DNA of 64,000 bases from contig CM055880.1 in assembly GCA_029582165.1 (NCBI GenBank), positions 1,674,001-1,738,000 of the forward strand, in the 5' to 3' direction. The translations under genes were made by a program, and so were the position numbers. This DNA comes from Portulaca oleracea (taxonomy: Eukaryota > Streptophyta > Magnoliopsida > Caryophyllales > Portulacaceae). Positions 1 through 11,165 of the stretch are shown in pieces (within the stretch, counting starts at the first letter, position 1; every line of letters begins with the position of its first letter). The notes beneath the pieces were generated by a model. The model saw only the letters and a program-made list of their open reading frames with translations, did no database searches and was not told the origin of the DNA.

Positions 1-72
1 TTATTAGACATATTTTAAGCGTTTTCATTCGTCAAATATAAAAAATAATGTGAATGAATGATGCACATACAG

Positions 73-1476
73 GAAGAATGCAAATGCAGTGGCAGCAAAA
101 GGAGTAGACGCTGAGGAAGAATCGAACAAGAATGATGAAGGGAAGACTGCGGTGAGCAATCTGTTCAGGGTGCAGTTTGTCTATGAGAATAAGACATTAG
201 TTCATTTCTGGGACGTGAATACTGGGGATGTCCTCTATGTCAATGATGACAATCACCTGACATTTGGTGACAGTTACTTGTCAGACTACTTGCAGTCCAA
301 GTTCAAGATCATCGACTGGGATTCCTTCTTTGCTCTCCCCAAGCACGTAGCCTTCAAGGGCGACAACGGGAAATATCTTTATGCTTGGTACGACGGTAAA
401 GAGGGCAAAGAATTTAACCAGTTTTGGATGGATGTTAGCAACCATGTCGGTTGCCATTTTGAAATATTCCCTAACCCAGATGGTACTGTCCGTATCAAAT
501 CCAAGCGTTATGATAAATTCTGGTGGAGATCCGAGAGAGAGTGGATTTGGGCAAACTCAAGTGAGAGTGACACTCTGGATGATAGATGGAAGGTTGATTG
601 CTCGTTTTGGCCGGTTAAGGTTGGCCCTAATAAGGTTGCACTCCTCTGCCCTGGCAATAATAAATATTGTGGCAGGTATGTAAGAGCAAGAAAACATATG
701 AAACGATCTCTTAATTATTTTTATTTATTTTTGTTAGATGAATTTTGATTTTCCTTGTAGGATTTCTTTTAGCCGTTTTCTTATAGCTGTTGCGATTTTT
801 TTTAACTTTTGGTTGTTTGAATTTTTTCCCTTCCAATAATCAATAAATAAATAAATATTTTGGCAGGTGGCCAAAGTCGGGTAGATTCGATGATTGCCTG
901 AGCGGCTCTGAAACCACGCTTTCAAAGGCGGCTATAATGGAAGTCGAAGAGTTGGTCACCTCCCGAGAGATCTACAACGTGAAATTCCATGTCACCGATG
1001 CTAGGATCTACGGCAATGAAGTACTCAAGAAGCAAACTCTATCTTCTGAAAATAAAGGAAGTAAAGATCTTACGACCACCCTCAAATTCTCTCACAGAAA
1101 GACCACTACTCGCATGTGGTCCGCCACACTTTCTATGAAGCTAGGGGCCAAAGCAACCTTTAGAGCCGGAATCCCTATTATAGCAGAAGGGAGAGTTAAA
1201 ATTTACGCCGAGCTTACTGGCAGTTACACTTGGGGAAAGACCACCGAAGAATCCAAAGAAACCGCCGTTGATCACCAAGTGACCGTGCCACCCAAGACAA
1301 AGGTGATTGCAGACTTGATCGCAAAAGAAGGGCGTTGTGATGTCCCGTTCTCGTACACCCAACGTGACACGTTGTACGATGGCACCGTCGTGGTTTCCAC
1401 CATGGATGATGGCCTCTTTTCCGGTGCCAACACCCTTGACGTCCAAGTTGTAACCAGGGAGGAACCCATCTACTGA
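73..1476 (+). CDS. Lectin A: amaranthin-like lectin with aerolysin-like domain, 5' exon outside window
   Basis: Two exons are visible: 73-675 and 867-1476 (stop 1474-1476). The first lectin exon lies left of the window; positions 1-72 are the tail of intron 1, matching intron 1 of copy C. Exon 2 starts after a CAG acceptor and completes a split arginine codon (AG|G, phase 2). It encodes the rest of agglutinin domain 1 and most of domain 2, with the family motifs LPKHVAFKGDNGKYLY, PDGTVRIKS and FWPVKVGPNKVAL. Intron 2 (676-866) is again phase 2. Exon 3 carries the end of domain 2 and an aerolysin-like domain (TGSYTWGK, VPPKTKV, FSYTQRDTL). The visible frame is open. Amaranthin domains are beta-trefoils that bind glycans such as the T-antigen disaccharide; the C-terminal domain resembles beta pore-forming proteins. 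Activity here is inferred from family membership. Confidence 0.9.
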
Positions 1477-1629
1477 TCTACGACTCCTACCACTACATTT
1501 GCTATTGCTATCACTATGTTTGTTTTCCCTTGTTAAGTTGTTCTATTTCCTTTGATTTGTCCGTGCTTCTTGCTTGGTCTTTTATGGACGTGTTCGCTTT
1601 TGAGCCTCATTGTTTTGCGAGCCATTGAG

Positions 1630-1635
1630 AATAAA
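1630..1635 (+). terminator. Poly(A) signal of lectin A
   Basis: AATAAA lies about 155 bp after the stop, inside a 3' UTR block (about 1500-1650) that recurs almost unchanged after copies C, D and E. Confidence 0.6.
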
Positions 1636-1660
1636 TTGTTTCGTTTTTCCGTTTGTTTTT

Positions 1661-2488
1661 ATAAAACTTCACGTACTATTATGCATTTATATTCCTTAAT
1701 TAACTAATTCATTATTACTCTCTCTTATTCTTATTATCTGTTTTTTTTCAATCATTAACAACCAAAAGGCTAGAAGTTCATAAAAACAGCAACCCGCATA
1801 CAAAACAACAAGCAACCACCATCAAAAGAAAAAAGGGTTACAACCAAACTGCTAATAAAATAACACTGCAAAGACTTTATCAAATACCACGACCATACGA
1901 AACCATTACATCACAAATAGAGGCAAGATCAATGAATTTTGCTTCTTGGGCCATCAAGGACTCACACACCAATAGCGTTGCCGATAATCACCTTCCTTCG
2001 TTCAATCTCAGCTTCAAGGTCATCAAGACTGTCATTTTCCGACAAGTTCGCATGCCTATTCATCTTAACCTTGTTATTATCTGTTATTTTAAATTTATTA
2101 CATTATTTAATATATCACTTTAGTTTAAACTTCCAACGCAATATACTTGAAATTAAATACTACATTAATTTATTGATATGAAGGTATTTTTTACGATAAA
2201 TATAATAATATTAATTCTATTTTTCAATTATCATATCTACAGAAGTTTTGGTAAGCCCAACGCCTTTTAAACAAATTGAATTTAGAATCTTTTTTTAAGA
2301 AGGTTGTCATTTGAATGTAATTTTCTGATAAATTTTTGGATTTTTTTTTTGATAATAAAATTTTTGGATTTTTGGATGATAATACACTGAACTTTAGGGA
2401 TTATGGACAATAATACACTCAATTATTTTTTTGACTCTAGTACACTGAACTTTGAGTATATTGAACAATAATACACTTAGAACAATTC
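1661..2488. other. Intergenic, paralogous to DNA downstream of lectins C and E
   Basis: No gene seen. The stretch 2150-2340, including a run about 'taagcccaac' and 'acaaattgaatttagaatc', matches 27470-27610 and 41410-41560, so flank and gene were duplicated together. Near 2386 is a phrase, 'actgaactttagggattatg', that recurs at 13806, suggesting a dispersed repeat. Confidence 0.6.
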
Positions 2489-2669
2489 TGATGGTGGTTG
2501 ACACGGTGGCTATTCTACTTTGAGGTGTCGTTTTTCTGTTTTTTTCTAGAAAACATTTTTGCCATGCATGTAAGAAACTACACATAAGCATGAATATTAA
2601 TATATTTTTTTTTAAAAAAAAAAAGAAAAACGACATCTCAAAATAGGCCCGCCGCCGCGTCAACCATCA
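2489..2669. mobile_element. Small inverted-repeat element
   Basis: Arms of about 45 bp (2489-2537 and 2624-2669) are imperfect reverse complements: the left starts TGATGGTGGTTGAC and the right ends GTCAACCATCA. The centre is AT-rich. It is probably part of a larger MULE-like or fold-back repeat; no TSD was identified. Confidence 0.5.
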
Positions 2670-2703
2670 ATGACAATTTAAGCTAATGAGGGATCCAATA
2701 TTA

Positions 2704-2976
2704 CTCCCTCCCTCCTATATTAATTTTCATCTTTGGAAATCGTGTAGTTAAATTTTAAAAATTTTCACCATAAATTTCTCAAGATATGTAAAGAGTTGCT
2801 ACATAAGATTACCATCATTAGATTCGTAACGATTTTTTTTTAAAAAATAACTATCATAAAACTATATATAATATTGCAATTGTTAATAACATATTATGTT
2901 AGACATATTCAATAAAAGAGTGACATTGAAAACTGTAAAAATAAAAATTAAGACAATTAATATGGAACGGAGGGAG
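2704..2976. mobile_element. Stowaway-like MITE
   Basis: Termini CTCCCTCC and GGAGGGAG are flanked by TA on both sides (2702-2703, 2977-2978), which is the Tc1/Mariner-derived Stowaway signature. Length is 273 bp. The internal sequence (phrases like 'ttagattcgtaacg') recurs in several other copies in this window. Confidence 0.85.
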
Positions 2977-3026
2977 TATTTGCTGAGATGAACTGCTGCC
3001 CTCCATGGACCTGGAAAATTAACTAA

Positions 3027-3285
3027 GGCCCCGTTCTTTTCTATGGTGTTGTTGCAGTGCGGTTGGCTGGGGTGTGGTTGGTTGCAGTGTGGTGGAATGT
3101 AGAAAGATGTGGGGGAATGTGGAATGTTTTTGTGGACATAATGAAAGGTGGGTTGATATATTTTAATTTGAAAATAATAGTAGATGGAAATAAAGTGAAA
3201 GTTACAATGAGTTGCGATAGAAATTTAAAATTTACAATGCGGTACTGTAGAACCACAAATGAACCAACCATAAAAAACAACGGCT
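3027..3285. mobile_element. MITE-like element, GGCCCCGTT family
   Basis: Starts GGCCCCGTTCTTTT and ends AAAAACAACGGCTC, an imperfect terminal inverted repeat enclosing TG-rich sequence (repeated 'tgtggtggaatgt'). Related copies lie at 57689-57968 and 53120-53452, and part of one near 12650. Superfamily is not certain. Confidence 0.5.
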
Positions 3286-3534
3286 CTAAGTACTCCTCCC
3301 GAGAATCGTGGACTTCAAAGCGGATTCCTAGGGACTAATGAAAGTTTGGGAAATTTATTTTTTATATTTTTTATTATATTAAATGACCCGATTTAACACT
3401 CCTAAAGAAAGAAAGATCAGAACACTTGGATTATTGTTGACAAAATTTAGGTTCGGGTAAATTTAGGTTGATCAAATTCGAACTTTGTCAAAATTTAGAT
3501 GAAAAGTTGATGTTCGGACCTAGACCTGGCAATT

Positions 3535-4030
3535 TCTGACCGACCCGATAACCCGACCCGAACCCGCCCGAAATTTCTTGGTTTTGAACACAATTTTTTC
3601 AACTAAACCCGAATATACCGAACCCGAAAATTAGCGGGTCAAACCTGACCCGCCCGTTTGACGCGAAAAATTAACTTTTTAAGTTAAACTTTATTAAAAT
3701 TTGTGACTTTGCATTGAAATTTTTAACTATTAAACTATAATTGCAACTTATTTATTTGTTATTTCTCTTATTTAAGTTAAAATAGTTACAATAATCTATC
3801 ATTAGCCGAAGATAATCATATTTTATTATGTATATTGTACAAAAATAGTATTTAGAGACCATTTTTGAAAAAGAAAAAATGGAAAAAGGTCGCAATCATA
3901 ACCCGTTGGGTTGACCCGAAACCGAAATACGCCGCCCGTATTTTCCTAAACCCGAAATACACCCGACCCGTATTTACCTGAACTCGATATACGAACGACC
4001 CGAAACCGCCCGCCCGACCGAATTGACAGG
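3535..4030. mobile_element. Non-autonomous hAT-like element with CCCGACCC word array
   Basis: Ends are CCTGGCAATT and AATTGACAGG (imperfect inverted repeats). Both subterminal regions are packed with CCCGACCC/CCCGAA words and the centre is AT-rich. Degenerate copies are at about 16580-16950 and, inverted, 18100-18480. The 8-bp duplication could not be fixed. Confidence 0.55.
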
Positions 4031-4490
4031 TATATTCAGACCCATTTTTTTCGATGCAAATCGAGTTGACAATTTGGACGCAACTAAATTCGGCTCAAAA
4101 TTGGGTTCGAACAAATGAAAAAGAGGAATATGATGTCTACATATTCGCTCAGTGTTACAATTGAATATGGATCAAAGACATTATTTTTTGGGTTAGACAA
4201 ATTCTTAAAATATTTATTATTAACAATAATAAAATTAAATTTGCAAAGTATATACATAAATAAATACTCCTATATAATTACGATAAAAGTAGGATTGAGT
4301 TCTAATTGTTGTAAAACAAATATAATAGTGTTCCAAAAAGTAGAGATGATTGGTGATATGGAAGGGGTGAACCCCCACTTAAAATCCAAAAATTTGGATT
4401 GCTATTGCACTTGCTCCAACAATACAGATATGGCCTCCCAGTACGATTTAAGTAAGACGTCGGATCAACGGTGAGGATGAATAATCACTA

Positions 4491-4713
4491 CTACCTCCGT
4501 TCTTTTTTATCTGTAATGTTTCAGTGTCAATCGATCTTTAATAAATATAAAACTTATACAAAATAATATAAAATTATACTTTTTTAATTGTATTTTTTAT
4601 AATGAATTTAATGACATTAATTTTGTATGATGAATCATTATAAAATTAAGATATTAATGATCAAAATTTTTAACACAATTTTCTCAATAACAGATAAATA
4701 AAAATAGAGAGAG
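4491..4713. mobile_element. Stowaway-like MITE, diverged
   Basis: Begins CTACCTCCGTTC and ends AGAGAGAG next to TA. The ends are degenerate, and the body shares phrases with the copy at 43656-43891. Confidence 0.6.
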
Positions 4714-4719
4714 TATATT

Positions 4720-4974
4720 AGAGGATGATTAATTGGAGTTTTAATAATGTCGGAGGTATTAATTGATTTCCCCCAATCGACACAAAATCATGTGAATCAC
4801 GGGGAAACCCACCTGAACCGGATCCTTAATTATTTACAACTTCAGGGCTTACAGCACCAGTGACACCCCCTCTGACGTAACCCAATTTCATCACTTACCG
4901 CAACTTACTTACCTACTGCTCTACTTGCTTAATAATAATCAATCATGTGTATTTCTTCTCAAAAATAAAATCAA

Positions 4975-5007
<33 letters not shown>
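4720..5007. repeat. Intergenic block duplicated at 37350-37870, ending in an (AT)n tract
   Basis: The stretch from 'ggagttttaataatgtcgg' to the AT microsatellite (about 4980-5007) is closely repeated at 37350-37870, in the same order. Together with matches further left (2671 vs 35970, 3291 vs 37206, 4421 vs 37271) it shows that the DNA after lectin A and the DNA before lectin E are paralogous. No coding potential seen. Confidence 0.7.
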
Positions 5008-5010
<3 letters not shown>

Positions 5011-5668
5011 GCCCTATTATTTCACCTTTTGTATATCAACAATCTATACTTTAACTTTATATTTTGACGGTTGAAAAATAAATAAAATTGTATTCTAATG
5101 GGACGTCACTGAGTCAAGTGACGATAACTCTGTGGTTTGCTGACCTGTACTGGTAGTGTATTTGACCAGTCAAGAATTAGGATTACCATAACATAATCAA
5201 CTATAATTAAAACCAATAAAAAACAATAAAGATGTCTATGAGACTATTAGATTACAAAAACAATTTAAATGGTACCATTAGAATACGACAAAAATAATAA
5301 ATTTTTGGTCAAAGATATTGTCACTGTTACACTTCAGCAAACTACTGAGTAACCATCAGTTGATTGGGTGGTGTCCCACCAGAATATAATTTTTTTTTTT
5401 GGACTGCTGGAATACGAAAACAAAATATGAATTATTAACATAAAAAAGGTAAAAGTAGGGAGTATTATAATTCAATTTTCGGAATAGAATGAAAATGTAC
5501 ACGTTCTGTCACAGAATGACCGAATTTAATCGGTGTTAACTCGGTGATCGATTGCTAACAAATATCATCCCTAAAAGTTGATCCTTGCTACCAATTTTCC
5601 AATCGCTAACTTGACCTTTACTCTCGAAACTTCAATTAGATTTTGACTAGGGAAGGCAGTTTTGACTA
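5008..5668. other. AT-rich intergenic, no gene seen
   Basis: Short ORFs only, with no recognised protein similarity or clear repeat boundary. Confidence 0.5.
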
Positions 5669-6000
5669 GGGATGGCAGTGGGTGCTAAACCCGACCTCAG
5701 ATCCCCTCGCACTCAACTAAATTAGGCGGGTCTAGAGCCAAAAAATTGGACCCATTGGATCCGGATAAGGTCTGGGCCCACTTAAAATTTAGTGGGTTTC
5801 GGGTCTGGGTCTTGGCTCGGACCCATGGACCCATCAAATGAAAAACCCAATGTATTTGTATTCTTAATAGTTGTATAGTGCGGTAATCATGAACTTTGTG
5901 TTTTGTATTTTTTTTTTTTTTGCATTTTAAGTTATATAGTTGTATTCTTAGAATTGATGTTTTTTGTAATGTTTTTATGTTGAACTTTGCTCATAGTATC
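5669..6000. mobile_element. Left part of a dispersed repeat, interrupted by the LTR element
   Basis: Starts about AGGGATGGCAGTGGG after TTTTGACT and carries GGGTCTGG/GGACCC words, then AT-rich DNA. The repeat resumes at 10699 after the LTR element and its TSD. A copy at 24178-24636 runs through this point without the insertion. Confidence 0.6.
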
Positions 6001-7164
6001 TGAACCGTATCGGGTTCAGTGTCGGGTTCGGTGTCAAGCTTTCATAGCCGGGATTGCGGTTAAAGATAAGATCGATGAAATCCCGACCCATCATCACCGG
6101 ACTAAAACCGCTCACCCACTCGTTTTCAGGAATCGATACACCTTTACAAAAGGCGGGGTGGTGAGCATCACACTATCGTGGCCTCGGCGAGCCATCCTTG
6201 TTGGAGTAAGGAGAGGCTCGGGCCTTGTCAACGACCTCGGAGGCCTCGGGACCGGATTGGGTCATCCCGGGAATGAAGGGCGTGTTGGTATCGAGTCTCG
6301 GAAGTAACCAAGTTAATAACTTGCAAGGGGGAAGACGATCAGAGGTTGGAAATGCGCACGCCTTCACGTTTCGGGTCATAACTCATTCAATACAACTCCG
6401 ATGAGGCTCAAATTTTGGGAGCTTATAGTACACACTGAGAGCTTTCAAACGATATCTTACGGGCCTAAAACGGAGTTCGGATGAAGAAGTTATGCGCATT
6501 TGAATTCGGCAGGGAAAACTGCCCAGAAGCGTTGCTCGCCCGAGCCAACCTATGGCTCGCCCAAGCAACCATTCTGCCTTGTTTGTCACGGGCGCCCAAG
6601 GCGGACAGAAGGCCTGCTCGCCCGAGCAAGCTGCTGGCTCGCCCGAGCCAACATTCTGGTCGGACGCGTATTTTCGTCATTTTTGCCTTGTTTTAGCCTA
6701 ATTCCTAGTTTATTATAAATAGCTTGTTATCTCATTTTTCCAGGTAGCTTTTGATGATTATGAACATGCTTATGCATTGGTTAGGGTTTCCCTAAGTTTT
6801 CTCTCAAAATCTAGATTACTTTATCCATTGATTAATGGTGGTGTTTCTAGTCATTCCTTTATTGATCATTTGGTGGATTCTTCCTTTATGATGGTCATGG
6901 TGGGGTGTTAGGCTTTGGTGGTGGAATCTCCTTTATCCAAGGTCATATCCAATCCCTTTGATGTTCAAGGTTATTGATATTGGTTGATTTTGGTTATTAT
7001 TCTTGTTATTATTCAAGTTCAAGGCTATTGTTCAGAAGTTCAAGCATGGGTGATTGAGATGTTCATCTTTCTCCCCTTATTCTATTGCTTATGGATTTCT
7101 CTCATCTCTTCTACAACAACAACTCAAGCTAAGTCTACAATCTCTCCCATCGCGCCACGCTCCA
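6001..7164 (+). repeat. 5' LTR
   Basis: Equal in length to the 3' LTR. It contains a GC-rich region (about 6531-6655) with repeated CTCGCCCGAGC words, and TATAAATAG (6713-6721) as a probable promoter. Confidence 0.93.
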
Positions 7165-7166
7165 TT

Positions 7167-7178
7167 TGGTATCAGAGC
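7167..7178 (+). other. Primer binding site
   Basis: TGGTATCAGAGC, complementary to the initiator methionine tRNA 3' end, lies two bases after the 5' LTR. Confidence 0.9.
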
Positions 7179-7513
7179 ACAAGGTTATTCATCTAGCTTG
7201 AGTATTCCATTGTTCTTGCTAGTTTGTTCTCTAATGTTGGATTTTGCTATTTTGATTGAAATATTGGTGTTCCCCAACCCTTGTGACTCCAAGTGTGCTG
7301 GAGAAATTGTTATTGCTATTGTGTTTGTTGATTTTGATGCATATTGGAGCTTTGAGGAAGAGTTGGAAAATTTGTGCACACAAGGTGTTCGATAAAATGC
7401 CCAAGTGAAAAAAACACAAAGAACCCTTATCCCAAACACAAGCCAACTACAAGAAAACCCCCAAACTCCACAAAATATCCCAAACACAATCCGTCCCATA
7501 CCTTTCCCTCGAT

Positions 7514-9154
7514 ATGGATGGTCACGATAATTCCGATCGAGAGGAATCAAGCCACCGGGGTAGCCCTCAACTTCGGGTCCTCGAGAATCGACTTGCCACT
7601 CATGACGAGCAATTCTCCTCCATCAATCGAACCCTTAATGCCATCGTGGCACGGTTGGATAACCTCACCCTAGAACGTCCGGTTCCGCCTCGAGTTGAAC
7701 GTCCGAGACGTGCACAAAGCCCTATCCGTCCTCCTCCAAACTTTGAGTCGAGTGACGATGCTAGAGGCTCTCCACGACACCGAATTCGTTGGAATGTGCA
7801 AGATCCACCCCCTCGTGTCGACTTCCAGGACATTAAAATTGACATCCCCGAATTCAACGGCTCCACCGACCCGGATGACTACCTCGAATGGATCCAACTG
7901 ATGGATAGGATCTTCGAGACCAAGGAGTATGATGATGAGAACGCTTATAAGATCGCGAGCTTGAAACTCACCAGGGCCACTTCGCTTTGGTTTGAGAATA
8001 TGAAGTTGCAACGGACTCGTGAAGGAAAAGCAAGGATTTCCACTTGGACCCGGCTTAAGCAAGTGATGAATCGCCGCTTTTTGCCAAACACTTACCGTCA
8101 TGACGTTCTGAAGAAAGCCTATGCCTTTACCCAAGGCAAACGAACCGTCGGAGAATACATTTCGGAATTCGAGCAACTTCTTATCAAGAGTGGCCTCCAG
8201 GAGCCTGAGGATCAAACCATGATGCGATTTTTGAATGGTTTGAACTCCACAATCGCAAAAAGGGTTGAGGTCCAACCATACTATTCCATGGATGAATTGT
8301 GTAGTTTGGCTCTCCGAGTTGAGCGACGAAGAATGGAAGGATCCAACACCAAATCCTTGTCTAGACCCGTCTACTCACCATCTAGCCGACCTCCTCCGGA
8401 GTCAAGCACTCCAAGGTCTAGCGAGACGCCGAGGTCCACACCAACACCAAGAATTGACAAAGGAAAGGGGCTTGCTACGGAGACTCCAACGGCACCTCCT
8501 CGACGAGCGGAAGGCCGAAAATGCTTTAAGTGCCATGGTTATGGCCATTTTCAAGCCGATTGTCCAAACTGTCGGGCTTTGACACTCCAAGAGGTCCATG
8601 ACATCGATGATGAGCTTCGAAAGGCTCAAGAGGAACCCGAAGTGTTGGTTGAAGATGCGATTACTAGCGATGATGAGGATGCCGCTCACATACCCCCCGT
8701 GCGTGGGAATGCACTTGTTGTGAGGAGAGCTTTGCATATCCATGAGACTCCTCTCGATAAGGCCCAACGGGAAATGTTGTTCCAAACGCGGTGCTTCGTA
8801 GGTGGAAAAGTGTGCATTCTTGTCATCGATGGAAGGAATTGCACGAATGTCGCATCTACCACTATGGTCGAGAAGCTTGGCTTGCCTCTATTACCGCACC
8901 CTAGGCCCTATTCACTCCATTGGCTCAACGATCACAACGGTATCAAGGTAACTAAGCAAGTCTTAGTAAATTTTTCTTTTGGATCTAACTATGATGATTC
9001 CCTTGTTTGCGATGTTGTCCCTATGAGCACTTGTCACATTTTATTGGGACGACCATGGCAATATGACAAGAAAACGGTGCACAATGGGTTGAACAACACT
9101 TACACATTCACCCATAAAGACCAGAAAGTCAAGTTACTTCCCATTTCTCCATGA
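7514..9154 (+). CDS. Retrotransposon gag with zinc knuckle and retropepsin-like region
   Basis: A 546-codon open frame starting at ATG 7514. A basic, proline-rich N-terminus precedes a retrotransposon gag domain at about residues 110-270 (DPDDYLEWIQLMDRIFE, then RTVGEYISEFEQLL). A CCHC knuckle follows at about 337-350 (CFKCHGYGHFQADC). The C-terminal part contains VLVIDGRNCTNVAS and CHILLGRPWQYD, as in plant Ty3/gypsy protease regions; the usual D-S/T-G is D-G-R, so cleavage activity is doubtful. The protein should form particles that package element RNA. The frame ends without entering polymerase. That it is fully open fits the low LTR divergence. Confidence 0.9.
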   Translation: MDGHDNSDREESSHRGSPQLRVLENRLATHDEQFSSINRTLNAIVARLDNLTLERPVPPRVERPRRAQSPIRPPPNFESSDDARGSPRHRIRWNVQDPPPRVDFQDIKIDIPEFNGSTDPDDYLEWIQLMDRIFETKEYDDENAYKIASLKLTRATSLWFENMKLQRTREGKARISTWTRLKQVMNRRFLPNTYRHDVLKKAYAFTQGKRTVGEYISEFEQLLIKSGLQEPEDQTMMRFLNGLNSTIAKRVEVQPYYSMDELCSLALRVERRRMEGSNTKSLSRPVYSPSSRPPPESSTPRSSETPRSTPTPRIDKGKGLATETPTAPPRRAEGRKCFKCHGYGHFQADCPNCRALTLQEVHDIDDELRKAQEEPEVLVEDAITSDDEDAAHIPPVRGNALVVRRALHIHETPLDKAQREMLFQTRCFVGGKVCILVIDGRNCTNVASTTMVEKLGLPLLPHPRPYSLHWLNDHNGIKVTKQVLVNFSFGSNYDDSLVCDVVPMSTCHILLGRPWQYDKKTVHNGLNNTYTFTHKDQKVKLLPISP

Positions 9155-9529
9155 AACCAAAACTTCAAAAGCGGGATGGGTAGTGAGTTGAGAACCTTCT
9201 CATGATGAGCGAAACACGGACGAGCGTACTCTTGGCAGGACGAGCTCCTCTTAATTCATCTTTGCCTTGTAGTGAGTCTAGTGAGATTGAGAGTTCAAGC
9301 ACCACACAAATTTCCTACAGCTTAACCCTTCACCTCCACAAGACTAGTCTCCTTCTACTTTCTTGCATATGGATGATGGGTACATTGTTGGATTTGAAGA
9401 TTGTGGGTTGTCAAGCATGTTTGTTCGAAGAGTTCGGGAAGTTCAGAGCTTCATGGGGACGATTGATGAAGAGTGCTTCAGTTTTAACCCCCAAGAGTTG
9501 AGGGCAACTCTTTTTCAAGAGGGGGAGTA
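9155..9529 (+). other. Remnant of pol 3' end and polypurine tract
   Basis: Non-coding overall. At about 9480-9526 a short frame reads FNPQELRATLFQEGE, resembling the extreme C-terminus of plant gypsy polyproteins. This suggests that the element arose by deletion of RT-RNaseH-integrase from a full-length ancestor. The polypurine tract (AAGAGGGGGAG, 9517-9527) directly precedes the 3' LTR. Confidence 0.6.
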
Positions 9530-10693
9530 TGAACCGTATCGGGTTCAGTGTCGGGTTCGGTGCCAAGCTTTCATAGCCGGGATTGCGGTTAAAGATAAGA
9601 TCGATGAAATCCCGACCCATCATCACCGGACTAAAACCGCTCACCCACTCGTTTTCAGGAATCGATACACCTTTACAAAAGGCGGGGTGGTGAGCATCAC
9701 ACTATCGTGGCCTCGGCGAGCCATCCTTGTTGGAGTAAGGAGAGGCTCGGGACTTGTCAACGACCTCGGAGGCCTCGGGACCGGATTGGGTCATCCCGGG
9801 AATGAAGGGCGTGTTGGTATCAAGTCTCGGAAGTAACCAAGTTAATAACTTGCAAGGGGGAAGACGATCAGAGGTTGGAAATGCGCGCGCCTTCACGTTT
9901 CGGGTCATAACTCCTTCAATACAACTCCGATGAGGCTCAAATTTTGGGAGCTTATAGTACACACTGAGAGCTTTCCAACGATATCTTACGGGCCTAAAAC
10001 GGAGTTCGGATGAAAAAGTTATGCGCATTTGAATTCGGCAGGGAAAACTGCCCAGAAGCGTTGCTCGCCCGAGCCAACCTATGGCTCGCCCGAGCAACCA
10101 TTCTGCCCTGTTTGTCACGGGCGCCCAAGGCGGACAGAAGGCCTGCTCGCCCGAGGAAGCTGCTGGCTCGCCCGAGCCAACATTCTGGTCGGACGCGTAT
10201 TTTCGTCATTTTTGCCTTGTTTTAGCCTAATTCCTAGTTTATTATAAATAGCTTGTTATCTCATTTTTCCAGGTAGCTTTTGATGATTATGAACATGCTT
10301 ATGCATTGGTTAGGGTTTCCCTAAGTTTTCTCTCAAAATCTAGATTACTTTATCCATTGATTAATGGTGGTGTTTCTAGTCATTCCTTTATTGATCATTT
10401 GGTGGATTCTTCCTTTATGATGGTCATGGTGGGGTGTTAGGCTTTGGTGGTGGAATCTCCTTTATCCAAGGTCATATCCAATCCCTTTGGTGTTCAAGGT
10501 TATTGATATTGGTTGATTTTGGTTATTATTCTTGTTATTATTCAAGTTCAAGGCTATTGTTCAGAAGTTCAAGCATGGGTGATTGAGATGTTCATCTTTC
10601 TCCCCTTATTCTATTGCTTATGGATTTCTCTCATCTCTTCTACAACAACAACTCAAGCTAAGTCTACAATCTCTCCCATCGCGCCACGCTCCA
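9530..10693 (+). repeat. 3' LTR
   Basis: Matches the 5' LTR at a constant offset of 3,529 bp with no indels seen, and is followed by the GTATC target duplication. Confidence 0.93.
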
Positions 10694-10698
10694 GTATC

Positions 10699-11165
10699 GT
10701 ACATTGAACTAGATGTTTTATTGTGTTGAAAATATGTGTATTTAAATAGAATAATTATTATTATACTATTGTGCATGTATAAAATTAACTCAAAAAACTT
10801 ATACCCCCTCCGTTCCATATTAACTGTCATCTTTGAAAATTGTGCAGTCAAATTTTAAAAATTTTGACCAAAAATTTCTCAATATATACTATGAGTTGCT
10901 ATATAAAATTATTACCATTAGATTCGTAACGAAAAATACTATCATAAAAGTATAAAATTTCACTTGTTATTAATATATTATGTAAAAAATTATCAATCAA
11001 AGAGTACCATTAAAAACTGTGAAAGTCAAAATTATGACAATTAATATAAAACGGAGGAAGAAAATCTTAATAAAAAAACTACATAATAGTGCTGGACCCG
11101 TGCACCAGCGGACCAGGTGGGTTTGGGCCTGGGTTCGAGTTTTTAGGACCCACCAGGTATCGGCC
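10699..11165. mobile_element. Right part of the interrupted dispersed repeat
   Basis: Continues the repeat begun at 5669: 'tacattgaactagatg', an AT-rich core, then GGACCC words at 11094-11150. It is itself interrupted by a Stowaway-like MITE. The right boundary is unclear. Confidence 0.55.
10804..11060. mobile_element. Stowaway-like MITE nested in the repeat
   Basis: Starts CCCCCTCCGTTCC after TA and ends near AAAACGGAGG. The body matches the 2704-2976 copy. Ends are degraded. Confidence 0.7.

Larger units (their letters stand above)
6001..10693 (+). mobile_element. Non-autonomous LTR retrotransposon with gag-protease only (TR-GAG-like)
   Basis: Two 1,164-bp LTRs (6001-7164, 9530-10693) begin TG and end CA and are flanked by identical 5-bp duplications GTATC (5996-6000, 10694-10698). 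An initiator-Met tRNA primer site and a polypurine tract sit in the right places. The internal part is only 2,365 bp, with one open reading frame for gag plus an aspartic-protease-like region; reverse transcriptase, RNase H and integrase are absent. By eye the LTRs differ at about a dozen sites (about 1%), so insertion is recent. Movement must have used enzymes from another, probably Ty3/gypsy, element. Confidence 0.93.

Noticed and set aside
1141..1446. Long minus-strand open frames opposite lectin exon 3 (also near 26814, 29919, 40789, 50688)
   Set aside because: Shadows of the conserved coding strand; they recur because the exons are paralogous, and they show no motifs of their own.
4979..5007. 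AT tract as an origin or matrix-attachment site
   Set aside because: Ordinary dinucleotide microsatellite; nothing else supports such a role.
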